Shown: positions 24,655 through 33,557, counted from the first letter of the stretch. The stretch: DNA of 64,000 nucleotides from an uncultured Spirochaetales bacterium (GCA_944388965.1 CALXKL010000004.1:124001-188000), one strand, 5' to 3'. Numbers and translations are program-made. Notes: generated from the sequence alone by a model not told the origin.

Positions 24655-25803
24655 CTACCTGAACATCTCCCTCGCTTTCATCATTCGCTGAACAATATCG
24701 ACACCGAACGGGCATCTGCTTTCACATGCATGGCAGGCAATGCATTCATCTGCATTGTGTTCCAGTGCATGATAATGCTCTTTCAACGTAGCCATCGGCG
24801 TATCATCCAGGCACGCCATATCAAGATATTTGTTGACCTGGGCGATATCGATATGGGCACTGCATGGCAGGCAGTGATTGCAATAGACGCACCTTCCGTT
24901 CATGGAGAACTTCGGAGCCTTCGAGAATATGAACGAATAATCCTTCTCGCCGTCATCCAGGCTCTCATAGGACAGGCAATCCGCAACCTGTTCCACGCTC
25001 TGCATGCCAAGCAGGACACTTGCGACGCCCGGTCTGGTCAATGCGTAATGTATGCATTGCGGAACGGTCAGCGCCGCTCCAAACGGAGAAGTCCTGGCAT
25101 CGAGAAGAGCTCCAGCCGCCAGTGTCTTCATGACAGTGATTCCGATTCCGTTCGCCTCGCAGTACGAGTACAGCTCCTCTCTTACGGAGTTGACACCGGC
25201 GACTTCGATATCGTTGAAGAATTCGCTGTCAAGCTTCTTCGGACGAGGCGCATTCTCATCCATCACGTCGTATGCGGGGTTTATGCTGAAGAGCATCATG
25301 TCTATCACTCCGCTCTTTGCCGCCCTCAGCGCCTGGACCGGATTATGACTGCTTATTCCAAGGCTCCTTATCACGCCGAGCTCCTTGAGCTTGAGCGCGT
25401 ATTCAAGTATCGGACCATCAAAGATTCTGTCGTAATCCTGCGGATTGTCGATCAGATGGATGATTCCGATGTCGACATAGTCCGTCTGGAACCTGTCAAG
25501 AAAATCCTTGAAGAAGAACCTGACCTCGTCCATGTCCATTGTCCTGCCGTATTGTCCATCCTTCCATACCGATCGCAGATGACCCTGGATGTACATTCTG
25601 TCACGACGCCCTTTGAGAGCAGTCCCCAGATTCGACCTCACATCCGGATTGGACATGAAACAATCCAGAATGTTGACGCCTCCATCCATCGCAGCGGATA
25701 CGACATCATTCACAAGCGAGGCTGGCTTTCCCTCAAGATACTCGCCTCCCAGTCCGATCTCGGACACCTTGAATCCGGTTCTTCCAAGTACATTGTATTT
25801 CAT
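24655..25803 (-). CDS. AKR-fold protein with C-terminal 2[4Fe-4S] ferredoxin domain (1)
   Basis: A 382-residue protein. The aldo/keto reductase-type barrel (1-~275) starts MKYNVLGRTGFKVSEIGLGG. The ferredoxin-like tail has CVYCNHCLPCSAHIDIAQV and CIACHACESRCPFGVDI. Of the AKR tetrad, Asp (ILDCF) and His (GIIHLID) are kept. The Lys position reads IQGH, and the Tyr five residues after the Asp is Asn, so ordinary AKR chemistry is doubtful. It is paired with a paralogue 24 bp upstream and preceded by GGAGG. The iron-sulfur tail suggests electron transfer in the pathway (inference). Confidence 0.82.
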   Translation of the reverse strand: MKYNVLGRTGFKVSEIGLGGEYLEGKPASLVNDVVSAAMDGGVNILDCFMSNPDVRSNLGTALKGRRDRMYIQGHLRSVWKDGQYGRTMDMDEVRFFFKDFLDRFQTDYVDIGIIHLIDNPQDYDRIFDGPILEYALKLKELGVIRSLGISSHNPVQALRAAKSGVIDMMLFSINPAYDVMDENAPRPKKLDSEFFNDIEVAGVNSVREELYSYCEANGIGITVMKTLAAGALLDARTSPFGAALTVPQCIHYALTRPGVASVLLGMQSVEQVADCLSYESLDDGEKDYSFIFSKAPKFSMNGRCVYCNHCLPCSAHIDIAQVNKYLDMACLDDTPMATLKEHYHALEHNADECIACHACESRCPFGVDIVQRMMKAREMFR

Positions 25804-25827
25804 TGCAATATCCTCCTTTTCTTCTCT

Positions 25828-26973
25828 TCACAAGCCGAAGGTCTGTGCAGCCAGCCTCATGTTCTTCATGACGGGAACGGAGAACGGGCATCTCTTTTCA
25901 CAAGCACCGCATCCAATGCAGTCGCCAGCATGCGCATCAAGCGCTGCGTAATGCCCCCGCTCGGTCTCCGCCGCTCCATTCTGGGCAATGGTCAGATTCA
26001 GCAGTTTGGTGACCATGGCTACATCGATGTGTTTTGGACAGGGGGCACAATGGCCGCAGTATAGACATCTTCCACTCCAGTCGATTCGCGGGAAATCGGC
26101 AAAGGCCACCGCATAATCCCTGTCAGCCTCCGCTGCCGTCTCATAGGCCAGACAGGCATCAAGCTCCTCTCTGCTCCTCGCCCCGGCCATAATGCATGAC
26201 ACCGCAGGCCGCGTAAGGGCGTAGTGAATGCACTGAACAGGGGTCAGGGTCCTGTCGACCGGCGATTTGCGCACATCAAGCAGAGAGCCACCGGCGAACG
26301 TCTTCATCACGGTGATTCCGACACCGAGCTGGAGACATTCCTCATACAGGCCCTGTCTGGACGGGTCAAGGCAGAGGGCCGAGCCCTCATAGCTGCTCCT
26401 TTCGGCCATCGCATATATGTCGACAGATGAAGGCATGAGGTCATAGCACGGGTTTATGCTGAACATGAGGACCTCCACGCCCTGATGTACCAGCTGTCTG
26501 GCCACATCCGGGTTATGACTGCTTATTCCGAAAGCTCGGATCAGACCTTCTTCGCGGCATCTGAGGGCATAGTCCACAACTCCGTTGTCGATCAGCTGCC
26601 TCCATGTCTCCATCGAGTCGACATAATGGATCATTCCCACATCGACAAAGCCAAGACGTGAATTGTCCAGCATGAGTTCAAACGACTTCCTGACATCGTC
26701 GAGTCCACGGACGACAACATACTGGCCATCCCTCCATGCCGTGCAGAAATGTGCCTGGACAACAAGCTTCTCCCGCCGGCCACGCAGATAGGCGCCAATC
26801 CTGGCATGTATGTCGGGATCAGGTGTGTACATGTCCATGCAGTTGATGCCGTTTCCGATCGCATAATCGAGGAAAGCATCCGTCTCGTCTTGCGTCAAAC
26901 CATGGAAAGCGGCACATCCAAGTGCAATCTCGCTGACCAGGATTCCGCTTTTTCCCAGCTTTCTATAATTCAT
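25828..26973 (-). CDS. AKR-fold protein with C-terminal 2[4Fe-4S] ferredoxin domain (2)
   Basis: A 381-residue paralogue of the following gene: barrel MNYRKLGKSGILVSEIALGC, tail CLYCGHCAPCPKHIDVAMV and CIGCGACEKRCPFSVPVM. As in its partner, the AKR Asp (CMDMY) and His (GMIHYVD) are present, while the catalytic Lys position reads VQAH and the Tyr is not at its usual spacing. GGAGAGGATTTC precedes the ATG. It lies 138 bp downstream of the PocR-AraC regulator gene and is probably controlled by it. Confidence 0.82.
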   Translation of the reverse strand: MNYRKLGKSGILVSEIALGCAAFHGLTQDETDAFLDYAIGNGINCMDMYTPDPDIHARIGAYLRGRREKLVVQAHFCTAWRDGQYVVVRGLDDVRKSFELMLDNSRLGFVDVGMIHYVDSMETWRQLIDNGVVDYALRCREEGLIRAFGISSHNPDVARQLVHQGVEVLMFSINPCYDLMPSSVDIYAMAERSSYEGSALCLDPSRQGLYEECLQLGVGITVMKTFAGGSLLDVRKSPVDRTLTPVQCIHYALTRPAVSCIMAGARSREELDACLAYETAAEADRDYAVAFADFPRIDWSGRCLYCGHCAPCPKHIDVAMVTKLLNLTIAQNGAAETERGHYAALDAHAGDCIGCGACEKRCPFSVPVMKNMRLAAQTFGL

Positions 26974-27111
26974 GAAATCCTCTCCGGAACATCACAACGG
27001 GCAGACCATGAAGGGACAGCATTCCCGTGGATGACATATCATGACGACATCCTGGCAAGATAGACAGCGTATCGAACACTGCTTTAAGTGGGCTCCTGTA
27101 TCGGATGACGT

Positions 27112-28299
27112 CTATTTCTTCTTTCTATATTTCTTCATGGATGCCGCCTGGCTCTCTTTTCTGAAATCAAGCGGATTGACACCTGTGAAAGACTTGAAGA
27201 CCTGTGTGAAATAGCTCTGTCCGTTGAATCCGCACTGCTCTGCGATCTTGCATACATCACAGTCCGTATTGGACAGCATCTCCTTGCCCTTCTCCACGCG
27301 TATGAAGTTCACGTATTGCGTAAAGGTATAGCCGAGGCTCGAATTGAGTATGTTTCCCAGATGGCTCTGGCTGACCTGACAGTATTTTGCCGCCTGCTCA
27401 AGCGATATCTTCTCGCTGTAATGGGCCATGATGAAATTGTGCAGACGCCGGATGACTATGCTCTCCTTGGGGCTCGACTTGTCGTTATTGCTGGTAAGCG
27501 AGGACATGAGATCCACGACATGGATCAGATAGTCGACGAAATCATCCTCCTCCTTGAGCGTCTTGATCTGTGAATGGAACTTGTTCATCTCATGAAAGAC
27601 GGAAGGAAGATCGGCATTCGACTTGATAGTGCTGCGGGCAATCAGCAGGGATATCTCCTCGACTCGCTTGCGCACTTCGCTGGCATCATCACCAGTGACG
27701 GAGAAGAGGTTCGCCACCAGGTCTGGTATCGACGAGACGACCTGGTCGTCAAGACCGTTCGAGACCATCTTCAGAATCTGCTTCTCGAGCTTCAGGTTGT
27801 AATGCGAATAACCTTCTATTATCGGCCTGAAGCTGACACTGGGCAGCACATCGACGGACAGGTCGGTCGATGTGGAATAGCTGCTCGTGTTATACAGAAG
27901 GACTATCTCTCTGAGAAGATTCTGCAGAGTGTTGTACTGAGTCACGCTCAACAACGGCACGCCAGGCGATGCGACAAGGCCGCTGTACGAAAGCTGGACC
28001 GGGCCGAAGATGATATACCCGATCGGAACGGATCTGGTGTAGAAGTCGATGTTGATGAACGACAGCCCTTTCGAACAGACATACTGGTTGCACCCGAGAC
28101 CAAGGCCGGAGGTGTTGATGTACCGCAGATGGGAGTTCTGGCATTCGCCCACCGACACATCACATCCTTGGCAGGAGAACGAGAGAGCCTTGGTCACATC
28201 TTCAGGCTTGTCCAGGTCATAGACCCTGTAGTCTATACCGAAAAGCTGTTTGATGAGCTCGCCATATTTCTTGAGTGCCGCAAACTCTATGTTCGTCAT
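27112..28299 (-). CDS. AraC-family regulator with PocR sensory domain
   Basis: A 395-residue transcription factor. Residues ~8-180 match the PocR ligand-binding domain, with the Cys-rich signature CQGCDVSVGECQNSHLRYIN and later LGCNQYVCSKGLSFINIDFY, then GYIIFGPVQLS. A helical linker spans ~180-280, and a C-terminal AraC double HTH (~290-385) ends FNGQSYFTQVFKSFTGVNPL. PocR controls propanediol use in enterobacteria, and other members are thought to bind small organic ligands. It sits in the middle of the catabolic cluster and likely controls both flanking units. The TTGACA-N18-AATAAT promoter is at 28474-28445. Confidence 0.88.
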   Translation of the reverse strand: MTNIEFAALKKYGELIKQLFGIDYRVYDLDKPEDVTKALSFSCQGCDVSVGECQNSHLRYINTSGLGLGCNQYVCSKGLSFINIDFYTRSVPIGYIIFGPVQLSYSGLVASPGVPLLSVTQYNTLQNLLREIVLLYNTSSYSTSTDLSVDVLPSVSFRPIIEGYSHYNLKLEKQILKMVSNGLDDQVVSSIPDLVANLFSVTGDDASEVRKRVEEISLLIARSTIKSNADLPSVFHEMNKFHSQIKTLKEEDDFVDYLIHVVDLMSSLTSNNDKSSPKESIVIRRLHNFIMAHYSEKISLEQAAKYCQVSQSHLGNILNSSLGYTFTQYVNFIRVEKGKEMLSNTDCDVCKIAEQCGFNGQSYFTQVFKSFTGVNPLDFRKESQAASMKKYRKKK

Positions 28300-28444
28300 T
28301 CAATCCCCCCCCATCGTGATTCTCGTCGATGACAGGACCTCTCCCCGGCTTCAGACCGGAGCAGGAATGCGTAAGGGACGATTGCATTCCATCGGCTTCT
28401 TATAGATTTCGACAAGACTTCCATCAATCTGCATTCTACTATCG

Positions 28445-28474
28445 ATTATTTGAAAAATGAAGCGGACTTGTCAA
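28445..28474 (-). promoter_or_regulatory. Promoter of the PocR-AraC regulator gene
   Basis: Minus strand: TTGACA (28474-28469), an 18-bp spacer, AATAAT (28450-28445), with a TAGAAT a few bases further. It leaves a leader of about 140 nt before ATG 28299 in which I saw no known riboswitch. Confidence 0.5.
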
Positions 28475-28523
28475 ACTCTGCCATCAGATAGTGACAACAG
28501 GCAAACGGTCGCCAGGAGAAACC

Positions 28524-28551
28524 GCCGCTGCAGGAGTTCTCCCGCAGCGGC
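28524..28551 (-). terminator. Terminator after the importer/ADH operon
   Basis: A GC-rich hairpin GCCGCTGC...GCAGCGGC with an inner GGAG/CTCC pairing, 16 bp past the Fe-ADH stop. Short T-containing sequence follows on both strands. It separates the BMP-to-ADH operon from the regulator unit. Confidence 0.65.
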
Positions 28552-28566
28552 ATTCGTTTTCACTGA

Positions 28567-29784
28567 TCAATAAGACGCTTCGTAGATTTCCTCGATTGCC
28601 TCCTTTGTAAGCGGCTTGTAGCATCCGGCAAGGTAGCCAAGCTTCTTGCACACCTGCTCGGTGAACATGGCAAGCTTGTCATGCTCGATTCCAAGGTCGC
28701 GGATCCTGGTCTTGAGCTTGAGATCCTTCCAGAAGAAGTCCTTCACAGCCTGTATCGTCTCCTTTGCGAACTCGAGATCGCTCTTCCCCTCCTTGCTCAG
28801 CCCAAACACGTTCTGTCCGAGATCGACGAATCTATACAGCTTCGTCTCATCCCTGATGACCCATTCCATCCATCTCGGGGTGATGATGGCAAGGCCTTCA
28901 CCGTGTGTCGTATCGTTGTACGACGTAAGCTCATGCTCAAGGGCATGGACACTCCAGTTGACCTGATTGCCTTTCACGATATAGCCGTTGTTTCCCCATG
29001 ATGCACAGTACATCAGGTTCGCTCTGGCCTCGTAGTTGTCGGGCTCCCTCATCGCGATCGGAGCATACTTTATGACCGTCTTCATGAGAGCTTCGGCAAC
29101 ACGCGCCTGCATATATGCAGTCGTGACATTGGAGAAATAGGACTCGAAGATGTGGCTCAGGATGTCCGCACTTCCGGCAGCGGTCTGGAACTCGCTGACC
29201 GAATATGTGTACTCGGGGTTCTCGAAGGTCACCTTCGGTCTGACCTCGGGACCATGGAGTCCTCTCTTGATCGCAGGGGTTACCGTGTCATTGGTCCAGT
29301 TGCAGCCAGTGGCCATCTCGGTTCCGGTTGCGGCAAGCGTGAGGACCGTCAGGACGGGAAGAACCGGCGTATCGACGGCGGCACCCTTGCTGTTGAGCTC
29401 TGTGGACAGATCCCAGATGTCTCCATCATATGAATATCCGACGGCGATTCCTTTGGCCTCGTCGATGACACTTCCACCACCGACGGCAAGGACGACGTTG
29501 ACCTTGTTCTCCCTGGCGAATTCGATTCCCTTCCTGAGGTGGGAGACCTTAGGATTGGCGGATACACCAGAATATTCGAACCACTTCAGACCTGCGTCAT
29601 CCATGATCTTCGTCACCTTGTCCCACAGCCCCATCTTCCTGATGCTGCCACCACCGGTGACGAGAAGGACACGCGGCTCCTGCCCGTCCTTGCCGCCCCA
29701 TTTCTTCAGGGAGTCGGCCAGTTCATCGAGACAGTTCCTTCCGAACACGATCTTGGTAGGTACCCAAATCCAGAAATCTTTCAT
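28567..29784 (-). CDS. Iron-containing alcohol dehydrogenase (butanol dehydrogenase-like)
   Basis: A 405-residue group III ADH. The NAD(P) loop is LAVGGGSVIDEAKGIAVGYS (~95-114). The metal ligands fit the family pattern: Asp and His in GSADILSHIFESYF, His in SVHALEHELTSYNDTTHGEG. The N-terminus FWIWVPTKIVFGRNCLDELA is typical of NADPH-dependent BDH/YqhD-like enzymes that reduce aldehydes. It is the last gene of the long importer operon, 30 bp after a TrpA-like gene, with CAAGGAGGAAAGAA before the ATG. It would reduce an aldehyde produced by the pathway (inference). Confidence 0.92.
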   Translation of the reverse strand: MKDFWIWVPTKIVFGRNCLDELADSLKKWGGKDGQEPRVLLVTGGGSIRKMGLWDKVTKIMDDAGLKWFEYSGVSANPKVSHLRKGIEFARENKVNVVLAVGGGSVIDEAKGIAVGYSYDGDIWDLSTELNSKGAAVDTPVLPVLTVLTLAATGTEMATGCNWTNDTVTPAIKRGLHGPEVRPKVTFENPEYTYSVSEFQTAAGSADILSHIFESYFSNVTTAYMQARVAEALMKTVIKYAPIAMREPDNYEARANLMYCASWGNNGYIVKGNQVNWSVHALEHELTSYNDTTHGEGLAIITPRWMEWVIRDETKLYRFVDLGQNVFGLSKEGKSDLEFAKETIQAVKDFFWKDLKLKTRIRDLGIEHDKLAMFTEQVCKKLGYLAGCYKPLTKEAIEEIYEASY

Positions 29785-29814
29785 TTCTTTCCTCCTTGAA
29801 CGATTTCAATCTTT

Positions 29815-30543
29815 TCAATTCAGCTGCCTTGCGGCCTCTGCAAATTCACTTATCGTACGATGAAGTTCCTGCGGCCTGTCGTACAGAGCGATGATGGAAG
29901 AACCGAGGAAGAAGCCATCAGCCCCCGCCCTCATGACCCTGACGGCATCTTCAGGAGTGGCGATCCCTCCTCCACAATAGAGCGGACTGGAAATCCCCTG
30001 CCTCCGCAGATATGGAATCAGCTTCTCCACGGAGTCCGCCTCCGGGTTCAGATTCTGCCCTGCTCTCGGAAACGCCTGGCAGTAGACGAAGCCTCTTGTC
30101 CTTCTCGCCTGTTCGATTCTCCATGGTATGAGGTCATACGTCACAAGTCCGGCCAGATGGATATCCCGCATCTCCAGCTCACCTATGATCTCCTCGTCGG
30201 TAAGGTTGGCGGAATTCACATCGTGGATCCCACAGCAGTTCATCGCATCTGCGAACACCGTCGTACCGATTGCCTTGAGGACCTCGTCATACAGGAGCAC
30301 CGTCACCGGCACATCCGGCATGGCCTTGGCGATACATATCACAGCCTCCATGTGTTCGTTGTAATCAGGACATGCGGCATATGCCTGCTTCATGATCTCG
30401 TTGAGAAAAGGCTTTTCCCTGTTGTTCTCCAGGGGAATGCTGATCTCCAGCATGTTGCATCCTGCATCCACATAACGCCTTGCGGTCTCTATGCTCTTGT
30501 CTATAGAAGGGTAGCCGCTTGTCAGATATCCTATGATCTTCAT
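29815..30543 (-). CDS. TrpA-like TIM-barrel protein (paralogue 4)
   Basis: A 242-residue protein closer to genuine tryptophan synthase alpha chain than the other three: IIGYLTSGYPSIDKSIETAR, MLEISIPLENN with the catalytic Glu retained, and GADGFFLGSSIIALYDRP matching the phosphate loop. The Asp60 region (ADGP in TrpA) is NREKPFL. TrpA performs a retro-aldol cleavage releasing glyceraldehyde 3-phosphate, so an analogous C-C cleavage of a phosphorylated pathway intermediate is a reasonable guess. ATG 30543 has GGAGAAACAAG upstream and overlaps the BtpA gene stop by 4 nt. Confidence 0.82.
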   Translation of the reverse strand: MKIIGYLTSGYPSIDKSIETARRYVDAGCNMLEISIPLENNREKPFLNEIMKQAYAACPDYNEHMEAVICIAKAMPDVPVTVLLYDEVLKAIGTTVFADAMNCCGIHDVNSANLTDEEIIGELEMRDIHLAGLVTYDLIPWRIEQARRTRGFVYCQAFPRAGQNLNPEADSVEKLIPYLRRQGISSPLYCGGGIATPEDAVRVMRAGADGFFLGSSIIALYDRPQELHRTISEFAEAARQLN

Positions 30544-31364
30544 CTTGTTTCTCCTGAAAGCTTCTTCCAATCCGAGACGGCCAGCATGAAGTCTCTCGCC
30601 TTCATCTCGTCGACGGGATTCATCAGATTTCCGTCCTTCTTGAGAGCTGACCCCACTATGCATCCATCGCATGCCTCGTAATGGTCCGCAAGGTTCTTCA
30701 CGGTGACCCCGCTTCCGGCAACGACCGGGATGGACACCGCCGTCCTGACTCTGACGAAATCGCTGATCTGTGCGGAGACGCCTGTCTGCGCACCAGTGAC
30801 GATGAGAGCGTCGGCCCTGCTTGATACGGCCCACCTGGCGGAATCCTCAAGCGTTATCTCCCTCACCAGCGGAAACGAATGCTTGACCTGTATGTCGGCG
30901 AAAATCTTCACATCATCTGCGCCGATGCGCTTTCGGTACATCGCGGCACGGGCGCCGTTTGGAAGGACGATCCCCCTTGCAGACACCCTGACATCGACCA
31001 TGTAGGACAGGCGGACAAACGAGGCACCGACTATAGAGGCGATGGCAATCGCCGCAATCTGGTCTCCACAGGCGTCTATACCGACCGGAATCGATACCGA
31101 ATCCATGACTCGGGAGCACACATAGGTCAGAGCGGCGATCCGCTGCGCGTCCATCGCATCATCGGTCAATGGACCATCGTTCTGGTTCTCTACGACAAGA
31201 GCATCAAAACCGGTCCGTTCCAGCACCTGCGCATCGGCAACGGCTCTGTCAACAATCTCCTGCATGGAGAAGCGGTCGTCATAGCTTCCAGGCAGAGGAA
31301 GCGTGTGCACCATTCCTATTGTCATGCGTCTGCCGCTGATCATTTCCTGTACAAGGTCTATCAT
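30540..31364 (-). CDS. BtpA/SgcQ-family TIM-barrel protein
   Basis: A 274-residue protein with the BtpA hallmark IGMVHTLPLPGSYDDRFSMQ at 16-35 and DALVVENQNDGPL following it. The phosphate-type end is GSGVTVKNLADHYE then GCIVGSALKKDG. The family is annotated as 'photosystem I assembly BtpA' in cyanobacteria and SgcQ in an E. coli sugar operon. Its enzymatic role is unsettled, and the fold suggests a phosphate-dependent isomerase or lyase. It directly follows the kinase stop codon (GGAGCGAG then TAG-ATG) and overlaps the TrpA-like gene by 4 nt, so the three act together. Confidence 0.87.
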   Translation of the reverse strand: MIDLVQEMISGRRMTIGMVHTLPLPGSYDDRFSMQEIVDRAVADAQVLERTGFDALVVENQNDGPLTDDAMDAQRIAALTYVCSRVMDSVSIPVGIDACGDQIAAIAIASIVGASFVRLSYMVDVRVSARGIVLPNGARAAMYRKRIGADDVKIFADIQVKHSFPLVREITLEDSARWAVSSRADALIVTGAQTGVSAQISDFVRVRTAVSIPVVAGSGVTVKNLADHYEACDGCIVGSALKKDGNLMNPVDEMKARDFMLAVSDWKKLSGETR

Positions 31365-32345
31365 CTACTCGCTCCTCGCATCGCTTCTTCTCGCATTCCG
31401 TTCCAACATCTGCTCCAGATCCGGAAGATTGGATGTTGGCCCGCGTCCTTCAAGAACGAAGGACGACAGTGTGCTGCCATACTGGGCACACAGGCCAAGG
31501 GACTTTCCACGGCTGTATCCATACATGAAACCGGCAACGAAGGCATCGCCGCATCCGACGGAATCCACCTTGTGATGTTCGCAGTGCGTGATGGGTACCA
31601 CTTCGCAGCGGATCCTGCCTTCGGCATCGAGACTCTGGACAAGACTCCCCTTGCATCCGAGCGTCGTAACCACGACCTCCGCCTTGCCGGAATAAAGGTA
31701 GTCGGTCATCTTCCCGAGTCCCAGGAGGGAACACAGATGCTTCGCCTCGGACTCATTGGTGAATATGATCTTCGCCTTCGGCAGAATCGCCTCGCACAGC
31801 TCTTTTGGGAGAAGCGCCGGATCGTTCTTGTACGAGAAGGCGAAATCCAGGCCCATTTCATCCAGAATCTGGAGAATCCTGTACGAATACTGCGGATTAC
31901 CCATGACCATGAGCATCATCTTCGAATCCGAAAAGCTCTCCTCATCCACTTCTATCGGTGTGTCATACAGGGAGCTGTGGTCGCTGTCCTCGCCGAATCG
32001 ATAGATTATGGTCGCATGGTTCTGGTTGCGGTCCTGAAGGAGAATGCATCTGTTGTATGAACGGGTCTTCGGTGCGATGATGTGGTCCTTCGGCAGATCG
32101 TATTCATCGAGAATCTCATACAGCCTGTCCCTGGCATCAGGATCGGACCATCTCAGGACCGGCTTGACCCGGCAGCCGAGCTTCGTGAGAGCGTAGAACA
32201 CATTGAACACACATCCGCCATACAGGATCTCATCGCCAAACGGGTTCGTGGCAGTCGAAGTCTTTCCTATGGCAGGAAAGTCGTCAAATCTCAGTATCAT
32301 GTTGGTGGTGCAGTTTCCTACGGTCACGAAATCGAACTTCTCCAT
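31365..32345 (-). CDS. PfkB-family carbohydrate/nucleoside kinase
   Basis: A 326-residue ribokinase-fold kinase. N-terminal VTVGNCTTNMILRFDDFPAI and GGCVFNVFYALTKLG lie at the sugar-binding side. The C-terminal signature is DSVGCGDAFVAGFMYG, where the usual GAGD anion hole is GCGD and the Asp base is kept. It would phosphorylate a pentose, nucleoside or related sugar alcohol. ATG 32345 is chosen over the upstream GTG (32354) because GAGGAG lies 8 nt before it. Upstream is a pair of isochorismatase-like genes, downstream BtpA. Confidence 0.88.
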   Translation of the reverse strand: MEKFDFVTVGNCTTNMILRFDDFPAIGKTSTATNPFGDEILYGGCVFNVFYALTKLGCRVKPVLRWSDPDARDRLYEILDEYDLPKDHIIAPKTRSYNRCILLQDRNQNHATIIYRFGEDSDHSSLYDTPIEVDEESFSDSKMMLMVMGNPQYSYRILQILDEMGLDFAFSYKNDPALLPKELCEAILPKAKIIFTNESEAKHLCSLLGLGKMTDYLYSGKAEVVVTTLGCKGSLVQSLDAEGRIRCEVVPITHCEHHKVDSVGCGDAFVAGFMYGYSRGKSLGLCAQYGSTLSSFVLEGRGPTSNLPDLEQMLERNARRSDARSE

Positions 32346-32357
32346 ATGCTCCACTCC

Positions 32358-32945
32358 TCAGAACTCTCCGCTGTCCAGTCTTCTGATCACTTCCGCAGAA
32401 TCGATCACCTTGGCGAAATACCTGTTGATCTCATTCAGGTGGAAGGCCTTTATCTCCTCGTTGTTCGTGCTGGTCAAATCGCTGATCATAAACGTCTTGA
32501 AGTTGTGGCTCACGGAATCGATCGCCGTCTGACGACAGCAGACATTCGTCTTGATGCCGCTCACGAGCACGTTCTCCACCCCTGCCTGCTGGAGAATTCC
32601 GATCAGAGGAGTGTTGAGAAACGCGCTGTACGAGAACTTCCTGAGGATGACATCCCCGTCCATGATGTGGATCCGGTCGTCCAGGTCCTGGCTGCTCTTG
32701 TCATGCCTGATCACTCTACCGTCAAGCTCTGGAAGTACCGACTTCGCCGATGCCGTGACACCGGAGGAGTTGTGGTATTTCGTCCAGACATGGATGATGA
32801 GTACACCCTTCTCCCTGAACAGGTCGATGCACTCGACGGTCCTGTCCATCATCTCTCCTGCAGTCGGGTAGTAGTTGTCTCCGCCTGGCATGGTCAGAGC
32901 CTTCTGGAGATCGACGCTTATCAATGCTGTCTTGTAAACCTTCAT
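32358..32945 (-). CDS. Isochorismatase-like cysteine hydrolase (1)
   Basis: A 195-residue member of the isochorismatase-like (nicotinamidase-related) hydrolase superfamily. The catalytic triad is in place: Asp in ISVDLQKAL (~11), Lys in LRKFSYSAFLNTPL (~110), Cys in IKTNVCCRQTAIDSV (~145). Members hydrolyse amides such as nicotinamide, ureidoacrylate or N-carbamoyl compounds. It is the second of two adjacent paralogues, separated by 3 bp. The substrate is unknown, but an imported amide-bearing compound or its breakdown product fits. Confidence 0.87.
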   Translation of the reverse strand: MKVYKTALISVDLQKALTMPGGDNYYPTAGEMMDRTVECIDLFREKGVLIIHVWTKYHNSSGVTASAKSVLPELDGRVIRHDKSSQDLDDRIHIMDGDVILRKFSYSAFLNTPLIGILQQAGVENVLVSGIKTNVCCRQTAIDSVSHNFKTFMISDLTSTNNEEIKAFHLNEINRYFAKVIDSAEVIRRLDSGEF

Positions 32946-32948
32946 GAT

Positions 32949-33539
32949 TCAGAACTCTCCATTGTCAAGTCTTCTGAGGACTTCCTGCGAGTCGATGACC
33001 TTCGCGAAGTACCTGTTGATCTCATCAAGGTGGAACGCCTTCGTCTTCTCGTCGTTCGTACTTGTCATGTCGCTGACCATGAACGTCTTGAAGTTGTGGC
33101 TTACGGAGTCGATCGCCGTCTGACGGCAGCAGACGTTGGTCTTGATGCCGCATACCAGGACATTCTCGACACCTGCCTGCTGGAGCTTCTCCAGAAGCGG
33201 CGTGTTCCAGAACGCGCTGTAGGTGAACTTGCGGATGATCCAGTCCTCATCCTTTACGGTGAGCCTGTCATCAAGCTCCCGCCCCCACTCCGGATGAGGA
33301 ACCATCCGGCCTGCAAGCTCCGGATTCAGCTTCGGCCCATTGGAACACAGCCCCGAGGACAGATGGGGCATTGACCAGATGTAGACTATCTGCACCCCTC
33401 TGTCGCGGAACTCGTTGATCCTGCGAGCGACCCTGTCAATCATCTCCGTTGCGGTGGGATAGTAGTTTCCACCGCCCTCGACAGTAAGATTCTTCTGCAG
33501 ATCGACACAGATCAGTGCCGTTTTCCTATCCATCTTCAT
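32949..33539 (-). CDS. Isochorismatase-like cysteine hydrolase (2)
   Basis: A 196-residue paralogue of the following gene with the same Asp-Lys-Cys triad (CVDLQKNL, IRKFTYSAFWNTPL, IKTNVCCRQTAIDSV). The C-terminal halves are almost the same, and the differences lie around residues 45-95, which frame the active site. This suggests duplication with altered substrate range, or an oligomer of two chains. AGGAGAG precedes the ATG. It follows the NupQ-like permease gene by 18 bp. Confidence 0.87.
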   Translation of the reverse strand: MKMDRKTALICVDLQKNLTVEGGGNYYPTATEMIDRVARRINEFRDRGVQIVYIWSMPHLSSGLCSNGPKLNPELAGRMVPHPEWGRELDDRLTVKDEDWIIRKFTYSAFWNTPLLEKLQQAGVENVLVCGIKTNVCCRQTAIDSVSHNFKTFMVSDMTSTNDEKTKAFHLDEINRYFAKVIDSQEVLRRLDNGEF

Positions 33540-33557
33540 ACCTTTCTCTCTCCTTGC

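Noticed and set aside
22252-30543. Tryptophan biosynthesis (trpA) locus
   Set aside because: There is no trpB, trpC, trpD, trpE or trpF, catalytic residues are changed in three of four copies, and all neighbours are catabolic or transport genes.
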